A stretch of DNA of 64,000 nt from an uncultured Clostridia bacterium (GTDB lineage: Bacteria; Bacillota; Clostridia; UBA1381), in NCBI GenBank assembly GCA_934454215.1, contig CAKSGG010000002.1, forward strand, positions 33,768 to 97,767. The letters are read 5' to 3'. Position 1 is the stretch's first letter. Each line of letters opens with the position of its first letter. The translations under genes were made by a program, and so were the position numbers. Shown one piece after another: positions 16,171 to 25,741 of this stretch. The notes beneath the pieces were generated by a model. It was not told the DNA's origin. It searched no databases and was given only the letters and a program-made list of their open reading frames with translations.

Positions 16171-17484
16171 ATGAAGAAAAAAACTCTTACAATAATTTTT
16201 GCCGTGGTTATCATATGCGGCGGCATAGCTGCGGCGGCTGTTGCCAATCTCGACAGAATAATGATGGCGGTATCCCCCGAACTGTATATAAGCTACAGGG
16301 CGCTTAATACCGCAAACGAAATAAAAAAAGAACGCAGTATGATAAAGGACGCTCTGCCCGAACTGCGCAGACTTTCCGACAGTCATAATGCCGAATTTGA
16401 ATTAAATACGGACAAAACAAGCCTAAAGCTTACAGAGGACTATAACAGTGAAGTTCCGTCCGCCGTTTTTAACGGAACATATAACGGCTTTGATTTTGAC
16501 GGATATATAAACAATACCGAAACGGGAATAGCCGTTCCGTCGCTGATGGATGTATATTTTACTTTTTCAACGCAGAATTTCGGAAATGAGGTCACAGGTG
16601 CGGCACTTTCGGGTCTGCTCCCCGTTGACGGTCTTTCGGGTCTTGATTTAACGCTCCCGTCCTCAAACGGCAGTGACAGCATTATTTCCGAAAGAGAGCT
16701 TGCGGGATATGCCAAAACAATGATAAAGGACGCAAAAATAAATCATGACGGCGGTAATGATTATTTTATGATTCTCAAAACGGAAAACGTAAAAGAGGGG
16801 CTTAACGGAATTATCAACACAGTTAAGTCGGGCGGAGCATTAAAAAGCAAGCTGCAATTTACCGAGAAAATCTTCGGCGTTACTCCCGATGAGCTTTTAA
16901 ACAATCTATCCGATATTGTAAACAGCGCCGAAACGGGCGATACGATTGCCGTAGGATATACAGAATGTAAAAATTACATTTCACGTCTTGAAACCAATAT
17001 AAAAAACGGCGATATGAACATAAAGCTGTCATGGAAAGCGTCAAATGAAGTGCGGCTGCTTGAAGATTATACGTTAAAAGTGTCAGCCGACAGTGACGGT
17101 TCGGAAGTAGGGATAGAGTATCACGAAAGCGGAAACAAATTCTTCAAGCAGGAAGAAAAGCAGGATTCAAGGGAAATCAAATTTATTTTCGGCAACAAGG
17201 AAATATTCAAAGCCTCAATTAATCTGAACTACGATAAATCACAGCTTAGCGGAACAGTAAAAATAAACGATATATCGGCACAGTTAAGCGGAACGGCTGA
17301 TGAAAAATCCACGCTTATAAAAGCCGAAAATATTATGTCGGGTGATAATTCGGTCGGCAGTTTTTCGCTGAATATACGTGATTTTCAGAATGTCTCGGCA
17401 CAGGACAGAAAAAAATATCCGTTCTCCGAAATCAAGGCGGCGGATTTGCTGTCACTGATGGCAGGCTTGATTAAAGGAGAATGA
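16171..17484 (+). CDS. Membrane-anchored protein of unknown function
   Basis: A 437-residue protein with one N-terminal hydrophobic segment (residues 4-26, anchor or uncleaved signal) and a long extracytoplasmic region with alternating polar beta-strand-like sequence, no cysteines after the anchor and no recognised domain. ATG 16171 is 6 nt after an AGGTG site; an ATG at 16165 overlaps it. It lies between the PP2C phosphatase and a two-gene ABC exporter, one nucleotide before the permease start, so it is almost certainly co-expressed with the exporter. Confidence 0.72.
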   Translation: MKKKTLTIIFAVVIICGGIAAAAVANLDRIMMAVSPELYISYRALNTANEIKKERSMIKDALPELRRLSDSHNAEFELNTDKTSLKLTEDYNSEVPSAVFNGTYNGFDFDGYINNTETGIAVPSLMDVYFTFSTQNFGNEVTGAALSGLLPVDGLSGLDLTLPSSNGSDSIISERELAGYAKTMIKDAKINHDGGNDYFMILKTENVKEGLNGIINTVKSGGALKSKLQFTEKIFGVTPDELLNNLSDIVNSAETGDTIAVGYTECKNYISRLETNIKNGDMNIKLSWKASNEVRLLEDYTLKVSADSDGSEVGIEYHESGNKFFKQEEKQDSREIKFIFGNKEIFKASINLNYDKSQLSGTVKINDISAQLSGTADEKSTLIKAENIMSGDNSVGSFSLNIRDFQNVSAQDRKKYPFSEIKAADLLSLMAGLIKGE

Positions 17485-17485
17485 A

Positions 17486-18331
17486 ATGGAAGAAAACCAA
17501 ATAACCGTAATCAAGCCCAAAACGGGCTGGTTCGACATTAATCTCAAAGAAATATGGCATTACAGAGATTTGATATATATGTTCCTCAAGCGCAATTTTA
17601 CGGGTACATATAAACAAACGATTCTCGGACCGATATGGTTTTTGATAACGCCGCTTATGACGTCGTCAATGTTTACCGTTGTATTCGGTCAGATTGCAAA
17701 AATATCGACGGACGGAGTACCGCAGTTTCTGTTTTACATGGCAGGCAATACCGCATGGGCATATTTTTCATCATGTCTGACGGCAACCTCATCAACCTTT
17801 ACGGGCAATGCCTATTTATTCGGAAAGGTATATTTCCCCCGCCTTATATCTCCGATAACCTCGGTTATATATGCCCTGCTTTCATTTTTTATACAACTGG
17901 CGCTTATGCTTGTGCTTATGGCGTTTTTCGTGTTCGGCAGAGGCGAGGCGATATATCCGAACAAATGGATTTTGCTTGTTCCCGCAATGGTTCTTGAAAT
18001 GGCGCTGCTCGGCTTGGGAATAGGAATAATAATATCGTCGCTGACTACAAAATACCGCGATTTGTCAATTCTCGTAGGGTTCGGAGTTCAGCTGTGGATG
18101 TACGCAACACCGATTGTATATCCCATGTCTCAGGTTCCCGAATTTTTACGGGGTATTATAAAGCTGAATCCCATGGCGCCGATTGTGAATAATTTCAGAT
18201 ATGCGTTTTTGGGATGCGGCTCGCCCGAGATTTCGTCATGGCTTATCAGCATGGCGGTAACGGCGGTATTTTTATTTATAGGCATAATTCTGTTTTCAAA
18301 AGTGGAAAAAACATTTATGGATACTGTATAA
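17486..18331 (+). CDS. ABC-2 permease of a polysaccharide/teichoic-acid type exporter (Wzm/TagG-like)
   Basis: A 281-residue integral membrane protein with six hydrophobic spans and the family start WHYRDLIYMFLKRNFTGTYKQTILGPIW. The Wzm/TagG family exports lipid-linked glycans such as O-antigen or teichoic acid together with a Wzt/TagH ATPase, encoded 13 nt downstream. No glycosyltransferases or polymerases are nearby, so the cargo must be made elsewhere. Confidence 0.92.
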   Translation: MEENQITVIKPKTGWFDINLKEIWHYRDLIYMFLKRNFTGTYKQTILGPIWFLITPLMTSSMFTVVFGQIAKISTDGVPQFLFYMAGNTAWAYFSSCLTATSSTFTGNAYLFGKVYFPRLISPITSVIYALLSFFIQLALMLVLMAFFVFGRGEAIYPNKWILLVPAMVLEMALLGLGIGIIISSLTTKYRDLSILVGFGVQLWMYATPIVYPMSQVPEFLRGIIKLNPMAPIVNNFRYAFLGCGSPEISSWLISMAVTAVFLFIGIILFSKVEKTFMDTV

Positions 18332-18344
18332 CGGAGATTGATAT

Positions 18345-19601
18345 ATGGAAACTGTAATAAAGGCGGAGCATATAACAAAGCAGTACCGTCTCGGAACGAT
18401 AGGCGGCGGAACGCTTCAGGGCGATTTGGCAAGCTGGTGGGCAAGAGTTCAGCACAAGGACGACCCCAACAGCAAAATAGGCGAAAAGGTTTATAAGAAA
18501 AATGAAAAATTTCTTGCTCTCGACGACATCTCTTTCGAGGTCGGCAAGGGTGAAACTCTCGGTATTCTCGGGCGCAACGGCGCCGGAAAATCAACGATTT
18601 TAAAGCTGCTGTCAAGAGTTACCGCTCCTACGGACGGTACAATATATATAAAGGGCAAAATATCGAGTATGCTTGAAGTCGGAACGGGCTTTCACCCCGA
18701 GCTTACGGGGCGTGAAAATATATACTTAAATGGCGCAATACTCGGTATGAAACGTGCGGAGGTATCAAGAAAAATCGACGACATAATAGAATTCAGCGAA
18801 TGCGGACAGTTTATCGACACGCCCGTAAAGCGCTATTCATCGGGAATGTTTGTCAAGCTTGCATTTGCGGTTGCGGCTCATCTTGACAGCGATATTCTGA
18901 TTATGGACGAGGTTCTTGCGGTCGGCGACATGAAATTTCAGAAAAAATGTATTGATAAAATGCTGAGTATCGCAAAGGATTCGGGGCGTACAATAATCTA
19001 TGTAAGCCATAACATGAACACGGTAAGACAGCTTTGCAGCAGATGTATTTTTTTGGAAAAGGGTAAAATTGTCTTTGAGGGTGACACGGAAAAGGCAATA
19101 AATCTGTATCTTAAAACTGCGTCCCAAAAGCTGTTCACATATAAGGATTTTACGCAGATGCACCGCCCGTCTTATCTTGCAGGCAAGGCAAGGCTTGTTG
19201 ATTTGGAGCTGATTAACCGCAAAGACGCAGTTGTGCATGACGGGGAAACTCTCGATTTCAGACTAAGACTGCGTGCGGAAAAGGACGTTGACGGACTTTG
19301 TGTAAGACTGATGATACATAACCCCGACCAAACCCCGATTGCAACGGCGTCGCTGAAAGGCTTTGCGGATTTGAAAAAGGGCGAAATGTACAGCCGTGAA
19401 TTTTCAACAGACGTTTCATGCCTGTCAAGCGGCAAGTACACCGTTCTGATTGCCGTTTACGAAACGGACGAAATAGGAAATGTGTTCGATTCGGACGCAG
19501 CATGGCCTGCAATGATTTTTGAGCGTGACAAAAAATCACAGCTTGACTGGAAATCACGCTATTACGGTGATATTGAACTGCCCGATTTAAAGCTGATATA
19601 A
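18345..19601 (+). CDS. ABC ATPase of glycan exporter with C-terminal Wzt-type domain
   Basis: A 418-residue protein. Residues 1-250 are the nucleotide-binding domain with Walker A GRNGAGKST (76-84), the TagH-type EVGTGFHPELTGRENIYLNG segment, signature RYSSGMFVKLAFAVA and Walker B ILIMDEVLAVGD. Residues about 265-418 form a beta-sandwich like the Wzt C-terminal domain, which in characterised systems recognises the modified end of the exported polysaccharide. That suggests the cargo carries a specific terminal group. Partner of the upstream permease. Confidence 0.92.
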   Translation: METVIKAEHITKQYRLGTIGGGTLQGDLASWWARVQHKDDPNSKIGEKVYKKNEKFLALDDISFEVGKGETLGILGRNGAGKSTILKLLSRVTAPTDGTIYIKGKISSMLEVGTGFHPELTGRENIYLNGAILGMKRAEVSRKIDDIIEFSECGQFIDTPVKRYSSGMFVKLAFAVAAHLDSDILIMDEVLAVGDMKFQKKCIDKMLSIAKDSGRTIIYVSHNMNTVRQLCSRCIFLEKGKIVFEGDTEKAINLYLKTASQKLFTYKDFTQMHRPSYLAGKARLVDLELINRKDAVVHDGETLDFRLRLRAEKDVDGLCVRLMIHNPDQTPIATASLKGFADLKKGEMYSREFSTDVSCLSSGKYTVLIAVYETDEIGNVFDSDAAWPAMIFERDKKSQLDWKSRYYGDIELPDLKLI

Positions 19602-19613
19602 AGGAAGAATAAC

Positions 19614-20624
19614 ATGGCGAAAAAGAAAAATCCCGATTTGCCGGAGCTGAAACGGCAGATAAATGAAAATAAATTAAAGCCTGTGTACTTGTTTTTCGGT
19701 ACGGAAACATATTTAAAGGAAACGTATATTAAAGCAATTCGGGATAAAATCCCCGATAACGGATTTGAAGAATTTAATTATATAACGCTCAAAGGCACTG
19801 ACGTTTCCTTATCGGAATATGACGACGCATGGGAAAGCTTTCCCATGATGGCGGACAGAAAGCTTGTCTATATAAGCGGAAGCAATATTTTCAAAAGTGC
19901 AAATGAAGAACAGAAATCATTCTGGAAAGAGAAATTTTCTCACTACACCGATGATATGGTAGTCATATTTGACGAAACCGCCGTTGACAAACGCAGTGTG
20001 CTGTATAAGGCTCTTACAAAATACGGCATGGCAATTGAGTTTGAAACTCCCGATGAGGCGGATTTGGTTACGTATATCATGGGGCAATGCCTGAAAGCAA
20101 AGCGGAAAATCAAAAAGGAAAACGCCTATAAAATCGTCAGTATGTGCGACGAGGGCTTGCAGAATATAATGAATGAGCTTAAAAAGCTGTTTGACTACTG
20201 CGGTGAGGAAATTACGAAAACGGATATAGACAACATCGTTTCAAAGGGCTTGAATATCCGTATTTTCGAGCTGACGGACGGTATCATGAACCATAATGCC
20301 AAGCAAGCCATGGAAGTTCTGACCGAACTGCGCAGCGGAAGTGAAAGCGCATTCGGCGTACTTTATCTGATATATGCAAACGTAAAGAAAATTTTGAAAG
20401 CAAAGCTTGCCGACAGCTCCGACCCCCGCACAGTGGCACGTGCGATAGGGGCAAGCGAGTATATCGCAAGAAAATATATAAGCAGTGCGCAGGGTTTCAG
20501 CGAGGGCTCACTCACAAAAATGGTTATGAGAATCCCTGAAATAGATTACGAAATCAAGCAGGGCAAAACAGACGAATGGACGGCGCTTGAACAGTATGTT
20601 GCCGAGGCGCTTTATTATGTATAA
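19614..20624 (+). CDS. holA: DNA polymerase III subunit delta
   Basis: Clamp-loader subunit that opens the beta ring. The 336-residue protein begins with the family sequence KLKPVYLFFGTETYLKETYIKAI and shows the LITYIMGQCLK/IKKENAYKIV and IRIFELTDGIM segments of bacterial delta. It directly precedes lepA by 18 nt; the rpsT gene often found in this position in Firmicutes is absent. Confidence 0.93.
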   Translation: MAKKKNPDLPELKRQINENKLKPVYLFFGTETYLKETYIKAIRDKIPDNGFEEFNYITLKGTDVSLSEYDDAWESFPMMADRKLVYISGSNIFKSANEEQKSFWKEKFSHYTDDMVVIFDETAVDKRSVLYKALTKYGMAIEFETPDEADLVTYIMGQCLKAKRKIKKENAYKIVSMCDEGLQNIMNELKKLFDYCGEEITKTDIDNIVSKGLNIRIFELTDGIMNHNAKQAMEVLTELRSGSESAFGVLYLIYANVKKILKAKLADSSDPRTVARAIGASEYIARKYISSAQGFSEGSLTKMVMRIPEIDYEIKQGKTDEWTALEQYVAEALYYV

Positions 20625-20642
20625 CGGAAAGGAATTTACAAA

Positions 20643-22451
20643 ATGCCTAATTCAAGACAGGAAAAAATAAGGAATTTCAGTATTATAGCTCACATAGACC
20701 ACGGAAAATCAACTCTTGCCGACAGGCTTCTTGAGCTGACGGGCGAGGTTACGGAGCGTGAAATGGAAGAACAGCTTTTGGATAACATGGATCTTGAACG
20801 TGAAAGAGGAATTACTATAAAAGCTCATGCCGTAAGGCTGAAATATAAACGCCCCGACGGAGAAATATATACATTAAATCTGATTGACACTCCGGGGCAC
20901 GTTGACTTTAACTATGAGGTATCGAGAAGCCTTGCGGCGTGCGAGGGCGCTATTCTTATCGTTGACGCCTCACAGGGAATCGAGGCGCAGACGCTTGCAA
21001 ACACATATCTTGCAATCGACCATGACTTGGAGGTTGTACCCGTTATAAACAAAATAGATTTGCCGTCGGCACAGCCCGAAACAGCAATAAGAGAAATTGA
21101 GGACGTAATAGGAATACCGGCGGAGGACGCACCGTGTGTCAGCGCTAAAACGGGCTTAAACGTTGCGTCCGTTCTTGAAGAAATAGTCGAAAAAATACCA
21201 GCTCCGACAGGTGATGAAAATGCGCCTCTGCAAGCGCTGATTTTCGATTCATATTATGACAGCTACCGTGGCGTTATTGTTTATGTGCGTGTTAAGGAGG
21301 GTTCGCTGAAAGCCGGTCAGCGCATAAAAATGATGGCGACAAACGCCGAATTTGACGTTGTCGAGGTCGGAGCAATGCACCCGTCGGGACTTATTCCGAC
21401 AGACGGCTTATATGCGGGCGACGTCGGATATATTGCGGCGAGCATAAAAAACATACAGGACACGCGTGTCGGCGATACGGTCACAACCGTAAAGAATGCG
21501 GCAAAAGAGCCGCTGCCCGGATATAAAAAGGTAAATCCTATGGTTTACTGCGGTATTTACCCTGCCGACGGAGCACAGTACGAGGATTTGAAAGAGGCGC
21601 TTTTAAAATTGCAGCTTAACGATGCGGCGCTTATGTTTGAGGCGGAAACATCGGTTGCGCTCGGATTCGGATTTCGCTGCGGATTTCTGGGGCTGCTGCA
21701 TATGGAAATTATTCAGGAGCGTTTGGAGCGTGAATATAATCTTGATTTGGTGACGACCGCACCGAGCGTTATATACAAGGTTTATAAAACAAATAAGGAA
21801 ATGGTATGGTGCGACAACCCGACCAATCTCCCCGACCCTGCCGAAATAGATTACATGGAAGAGCCTATGGTGAAAGCGACAATTATGGTTCCGAAAGATT
21901 ATGTCGGAAACGTTATGGAGCTTTGTCAGGAGCGCCGAGGTGTGTATAAGGACATGACGTACATGGACGAAACAAGAGCCGAGATATTCTACGAACTGCC
22001 GTTAAATGAAATAATTTATGACTTCTTTGACGCACTCAAATCCCGTACAAAGGGTTATGCCTCATTTGACTATGAATTATGCGGCTATAACAGAAGTGAG
22101 CTTGTAAAGCTCGATATTCTGCTTAACGGTGAAATGGTGGACGCACTTTCGTTTATTGTACACCGTGACAGCGCATATTCAAGGGGCAGAAAAATGGCTG
22201 AAAAGCTTAAAGAGGTTATTCCGAGACAATTGTTTGAAGTGCCGATTCAGGCGGCAATCGGGTCAAAAATCATTGCAAGGGAAACCGTAAGGGCAATGCG
22301 CAAGGACGTGCTTGCAAAATGCTACGGCGGTGATATTACGAGAAAGAAAAAACTGCTTGAAAAGCAGAAAGAGGGTAAAAAGCGTATGCGTCAGGTCGGC
22401 AGTGTAGAAGTGCCGCAGGAAGCGTTTATGTCGGTACTGAAACTGGATTAA
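20643..22451 (+). CDS. lepA: Elongation factor 4 (LepA)
   Basis: Ribosome-associated GTPase involved in translation initiation and recovery from stalled states. Full length at 602 residues. G-domain motifs are visible: IAHIDHGKSTL (G1), RGITIKA (G2), LIDTPGHVDF (G3), VINKIDLP (G4). The C-terminal LepA-specific domain ends GGDITRKKKLLEKQKEGKKRMRQVGSVEVPQEAFMSVLK in family style. A GGAAAGGAATT site precedes the ATG. The stop codon begins a large inverted repeat. Confidence 0.97.
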   Translation: MPNSRQEKIRNFSIIAHIDHGKSTLADRLLELTGEVTEREMEEQLLDNMDLERERGITIKAHAVRLKYKRPDGEIYTLNLIDTPGHVDFNYEVSRSLAACEGAILIVDASQGIEAQTLANTYLAIDHDLEVVPVINKIDLPSAQPETAIREIEDVIGIPAEDAPCVSAKTGLNVASVLEEIVEKIPAPTGDENAPLQALIFDSYYDSYRGVIVYVRVKEGSLKAGQRIKMMATNAEFDVVEVGAMHPSGLIPTDGLYAGDVGYIAASIKNIQDTRVGDTVTTVKNAAKEPLPGYKKVNPMVYCGIYPADGAQYEDLKEALLKLQLNDAALMFEAETSVALGFGFRCGFLGLLHMEIIQERLEREYNLDLVTTAPSVIYKVYKTNKEMVWCDNPTNLPDPAEIDYMEEPMVKATIMVPKDYVGNVMELCQERRGVYKDMTYMDETRAEIFYELPLNEIIYDFFDALKSRTKGYASFDYELCGYNRSELVKLDILLNGEMVDALSFIVHRDSAYSRGRKMAEKLKEVIPRQLFEVPIQAAIGSKIIARETVRAMRKDVLAKCYGGDITRKKKLLEKQKEGKKRMRQVGSVEVPQEAFMSVLKLD

Positions 22452-22553
22452 CACGAAAAATAAGCTGCATATCTTGTCACTTTCAAATGTTTGATGTATA
22501 CACATACATCGGCACATTTTCAAGCAACAATCTATTTGCTTCTTTTTCGTGTT
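22450..22553. other. 104-nt nested inverted-repeat element after lepA (possible structured RNA or miniature transposon)
   Basis: Outer arms AACACGAAAAA (22450-22460) and TTTTTCGTGTT (22543-22553) pair perfectly. Inside are two further perfect hairpins: GATGTAT (22493-22499)/ATACATC (22504-22510) with an ACAC loop, and AAGCAA (22522-22527)/TTGCTT (22536-22541). The fold is a closed multibranch junction. The lepA stop codon overlaps the first arm. No known RNA family recognised. Confidence 0.5.
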
Positions 22554-22582
22554 GAACTTATATAAACAGAATGGAGATTAAT

Positions 22583-23122
22583 ATGATTTACAGAAAAATG
22601 TTTTGGGGATTTTACAAGGAGAAAAATATCACCGTATCGGATTTTGTATATTTTTCGGCGGTAGATTATTATGAGGATAAAGCTTACATTTACATTGAAT
22701 CTGAAAGCGACGAAGATGTAAAGCAATACATTACGGGAGATTTTTATGAATTTCCGAACGGCGAAAGGGTTGCGGAAATGAGTATGATTTTTGCATATTC
22801 TCCGTCAGATGACGAAACCGTATGGAGAAGAACGAAAAAGGGCAAATCAGAATTTTCTGTCGCAAAATTAAAACACGAATGCGTCGCCGAATATGTATTC
22901 TATCATTATAAAATGCAGGCGGAGGGATGCGGCTCATACGACAAATACGGCAGTATTTTCCTCTACGGAAATACGCTGATAATGTATCTTGAAATACCGG
23001 CAATTTCGGGCGAGTGCTGGAAAAGAATACTCCCCGAAAACAATCTTCCAGATTATAACGGCAATATTATTGCCGACTGCGCAATCCCCCACAGTGACGG
23101 CGAATATTGGAAAAAGCTGTGA
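22583..23122 (+). CDS. Hypothetical protein
   Basis: A 179-residue soluble protein, acidic and rich in Tyr, Glu and Asp, without signal peptide, membrane span or recognised domain. The ATG at 22583 follows a TGGAG site; an ATG at 22571 is part of that site. It stands alone between the structured element after lepA and a palindromic repeat, with no obvious partner. Repeated aromatic residues and the ISGECWKRILPE stretch may help a profile search. Confidence 0.6.
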   Translation: MIYRKMFWGFYKEKNITVSDFVYFSAVDYYEDKAYIYIESESDEDVKQYITGDFYEFPNGERVAEMSMIFAYSPSDDETVWRRTKKGKSEFSVAKLKHECVAEYVFYHYKMQAEGCGSYDKYGSIFLYGNTLIMYLEIPAISGECWKRILPENNLPDYNGNIIADCAIPHSDGEYWKKL

Positions 23123-23126
23123 GAAT

Positions 23127-23221
23127 GCGAAATGAAAATTCCGCTAAGCAACCCTTGGCGTATTAACGTACGCCGAGGGTTGCATTAATTTTACTTAATT
23201 TCGGATATTCCGCATTTAAGG
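23127..23221 (+). repeat. Palindromic intergenic repeat element, copy 2 (inverted relative to copy 1)
   Basis: Strong central hairpin GCAACCCTTGGCGTA (23148-23162) with TACGCCGAGGGTTGC (23169-23183), one T-G pair. Its reverse complement carries the same AATTAAGTAAAA ... ACGCC core found at about 7.6 kb. The outer AATGCG/CGCATT arms extend the hairpin. It may also terminate the upstream gene. From 23222 to 23415 I see no further gene or motif. Confidence 0.6.
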
Positions 23222-23415
23222 CTGCCCCATTCATGTACAGTCCAAAACCTCAGATTTTGTAAAATCCGATGCTGTTTTTCATTGCACATTCTCATCATTT
23301 ATTCAATCTTTTTCCTGTCGGGTTTTATGAGCCTATGTATCATAACTTTGACATCAGAAAGCCCCTCCTTAATGACATCATCTTTATACAATCACCTTAT
23401 TTCAACAAAACAGTA

Positions 23416-25716
23416 TTAATCTATTTTAATTGTAATAATCTTGTGTCCCAAAATCGGCACCGATATTTTCCCATTACTCATATCAATATCGGAAATTTTT
23501 TCCTCATTCAGCTTAACAAGCTTAGCAGACGTAACAGGCAGATTGATGCTTATATTAGCAGTAATATCTTCGTCTGACTTATTCCACAGTCCTATAATAT
23601 AGCCTGACTTACATTCCGAACACTTAATTGCAGCAAGAACAATTTTATCGTTATCAATAGTAATAAATGAATTTTCACTTGGCAATTCGCCGCTTACAGG
23701 GACGCCCTGAATCGCTTTCATTCCTACTTTGAAATCATATGCTGTTTCCTGAACATTTCCTTCTTCCCAGTTTCCCGTATGCGGATATAATGCGTAGTTG
23801 TATTCAAGTTCACCGAATGAATGAAGTCCTGTATATCTGTCAAATTCTTCGGGATTTGCTGTCATATATGCTCTTTGTGTTCTTAAAAGAGTAATTGCAA
23901 TCGTTCTGTTTTTATCGTCACGAATCTCATACTCTCTAAGTCCGCCCGAGAAGAACGCCAGACCGTTTTTGCCGTCTGAAACACCGCAGAAATTCTGCAT
24001 CGGATGACACGGCGCAAACGGCTCAACGTTATCAAGCGTCTTTTTATGTCTTATGCTTCTTTCCTCAACCGCAAATGCCGATTCCGCATAGTCGGTATTT
24101 GTCATAATTCCTGTCGGAAAATTAACATATAACTTATGGTCGCGAGCTTTATTTGTGAGTTTTGTATGTACCTTTAAATACGGACACCCCTTTTCAAGCG
24201 TAAGCTCATACATAATAGGCATTGTAACAGTTTCGCGAAGTCTGTCACGTCCGTCAAGAGTTGATGCCGCCGGTATTTCCATTTCCATTTCAACCTTATA
24301 TGCTGCACGAAGTTCGTTGTTTTCTTTTAATGTAATTTTTGCATTCAAGCCATGACTTGTAATCATAGAATTTCTTACAGGCGTAATATACTTATGAGCA
24401 GAACCCACCTGACCTTCATCTGTAAAATAGTGCATATTCTTAAATTCTTTACCCGTCTTTTTATCAAGCATCGTAAACGTACCGTTAGAGTTAAGAGTAA
24501 TCTTTAAATACTCATTTTCCAAAGTACCGTAATCGTTGCCTATAAGCTTTCTGTCCTCCAAGTATTCGGTTTTATATACAAATTCCGGCTCTCTTAATCT
24601 GAGTGCATATGTATTATATCCGAGCATCGGAATATCAACGCTTATAAGAAGTCTTCTTCTGACTGCTGAAAATGCGGTTGCTGTATCAAACCTTCTCTCT
24701 GCACTCATCTTAATATTTTCAGCAGAAAGCTCAACGAAATCAACCGCCTCATAACGCAGCTCGCCTCTATGTACATGTAAATCTTTATTTTTGTTTTCTT
24801 CGATTATGGTATCCATATATGAATCCATATCATCCTGAATGATTTCTATATCTTCGGAAACGCTGTTCATTGCATTAACCATCTGTGTATGCAGCGGATG
24901 AGGTTCTGCATTATCCTCCATATTAAGCGCAAGAAGGTGATTTCCTATCTTATACTGCATTTCCTGAGCGGTAATGTTTTCAAGTGCCTTTTTAAGACCT
25001 TCTTCCGAATTATCAAATGTTGGTATATCAACAGTTTGTTTTACTGCCTTTTCATAAAGCACATTATCGCAAAGATGTACGGGAACATTATCTTTATCAT
25101 AGTTAAATGATAAGTCTTTTGTACCTTTACCGAGTGCAATTAAGTCATATACATAGAAATACCAGTTTGTTCTTGTTACTTCATCACAGGTTTTGTGAAC
25201 AAAAATCTGCGTACCGTCTTTCGCCTCCCATTTAAACAGCGGGGGCAGTTCATATTTGTTTGTACCTCGGTAGAACATAGCGGTTTTAATTCCGAAACCC
25301 TCATAAATCTGCGGGAGCTGCGAAGTCTGACCATAGCCCGTTGCAGTATATCCCGCACGCATAGCACCGCCGTATTCTTTTGCCATTTCAGTTCCTATCT
25401 GAAGATTTCTTATTAATGCTTCCGGCGCTACCGTATATGTTTCGGGTAATGTGTACCAGCTTACAATAAACAGCTTTTTAGCCTCAATTAAACTCTTAAC
25501 CTTTTCTTTCATTTCGGGACGAACTGTGAAATAGTCCTCCAACACAATAGCTCCGCCATCTAAAACAAATGAATTATATTCAGGGTCTTTATCTAAAATA
25601 TCAATAATGGAATCTATTAAATCCATAAGTCTGAGTTTTGACTGTTCGGCAGTGTGTCTCCACTCTCTGTCCCAATGTGTTCCCGTTATTACGTGCATTG
25701 TCATTTTCTTTGCCAT
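23416..25716 (-). CDS. GH38-like alpha-mannosidase, atypical and internally shortened
   Basis: A 766-residue cytosolic protein related to family 38 alpha-mannosidases. The N-terminal catalytic region opens with TGTHWDREW, keeping zinc ligands His14 and Asp16. The next motif reads GYTATGYGQTSQLPQI (122-137); family members have Asp where Thr126 stands, and that Asp is both nucleophile and zinc ligand. The central helical domain with the HDA zinc histidine, present in the second GH38 piece of this locus, is missing: residue ~345 runs directly into SVDIPMLGYNTYALR, the entry to the C-terminal beta domain. Typical bacterial members exceed 850 residues. Probably inactive or altered chemistry. Last gene of the locus. 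Confidence 0.75.
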   Translation of the reverse strand: MAKKMTMHVITGTHWDREWRHTAEQSKLRLMDLIDSIIDILDKDPEYNSFVLDGGAIVLEDYFTVRPEMKEKVKSLIEAKKLFIVSWYTLPETYTVAPEALIRNLQIGTEMAKEYGGAMRAGYTATGYGQTSQLPQIYEGFGIKTAMFYRGTNKYELPPLFKWEAKDGTQIFVHKTCDEVTRTNWYFYVYDLIALGKGTKDLSFNYDKDNVPVHLCDNVLYEKAVKQTVDIPTFDNSEEGLKKALENITAQEMQYKIGNHLLALNMEDNAEPHPLHTQMVNAMNSVSEDIEIIQDDMDSYMDTIIEENKNKDLHVHRGELRYEAVDFVELSAENIKMSAERRFDTATAFSAVRRRLLISVDIPMLGYNTYALRLREPEFVYKTEYLEDRKLIGNDYGTLENEYLKITLNSNGTFTMLDKKTGKEFKNMHYFTDEGQVGSAHKYITPVRNSMITSHGLNAKITLKENNELRAAYKVEMEMEIPAASTLDGRDRLRETVTMPIMYELTLEKGCPYLKVHTKLTNKARDHKLYVNFPTGIMTNTDYAESAFAVEERSIRHKKTLDNVEPFAPCHPMQNFCGVSDGKNGLAFFSGGLREYEIRDDKNRTIAITLLRTQRAYMTANPEEFDRYTGLHSFGELEYNYALYPHTGNWEEGNVQETAYDFKVGMKAIQGVPVSGELPSENSFITIDNDKIVLAAIKCSECKSGYIIGLWNKSDEDITANISINLPVTSAKLVKLNEEKISDIDMSNGKISVPILGHKIITIKID

Positions 25717-25741
25717 AATGTTTAACTCCTAACTATATAAA

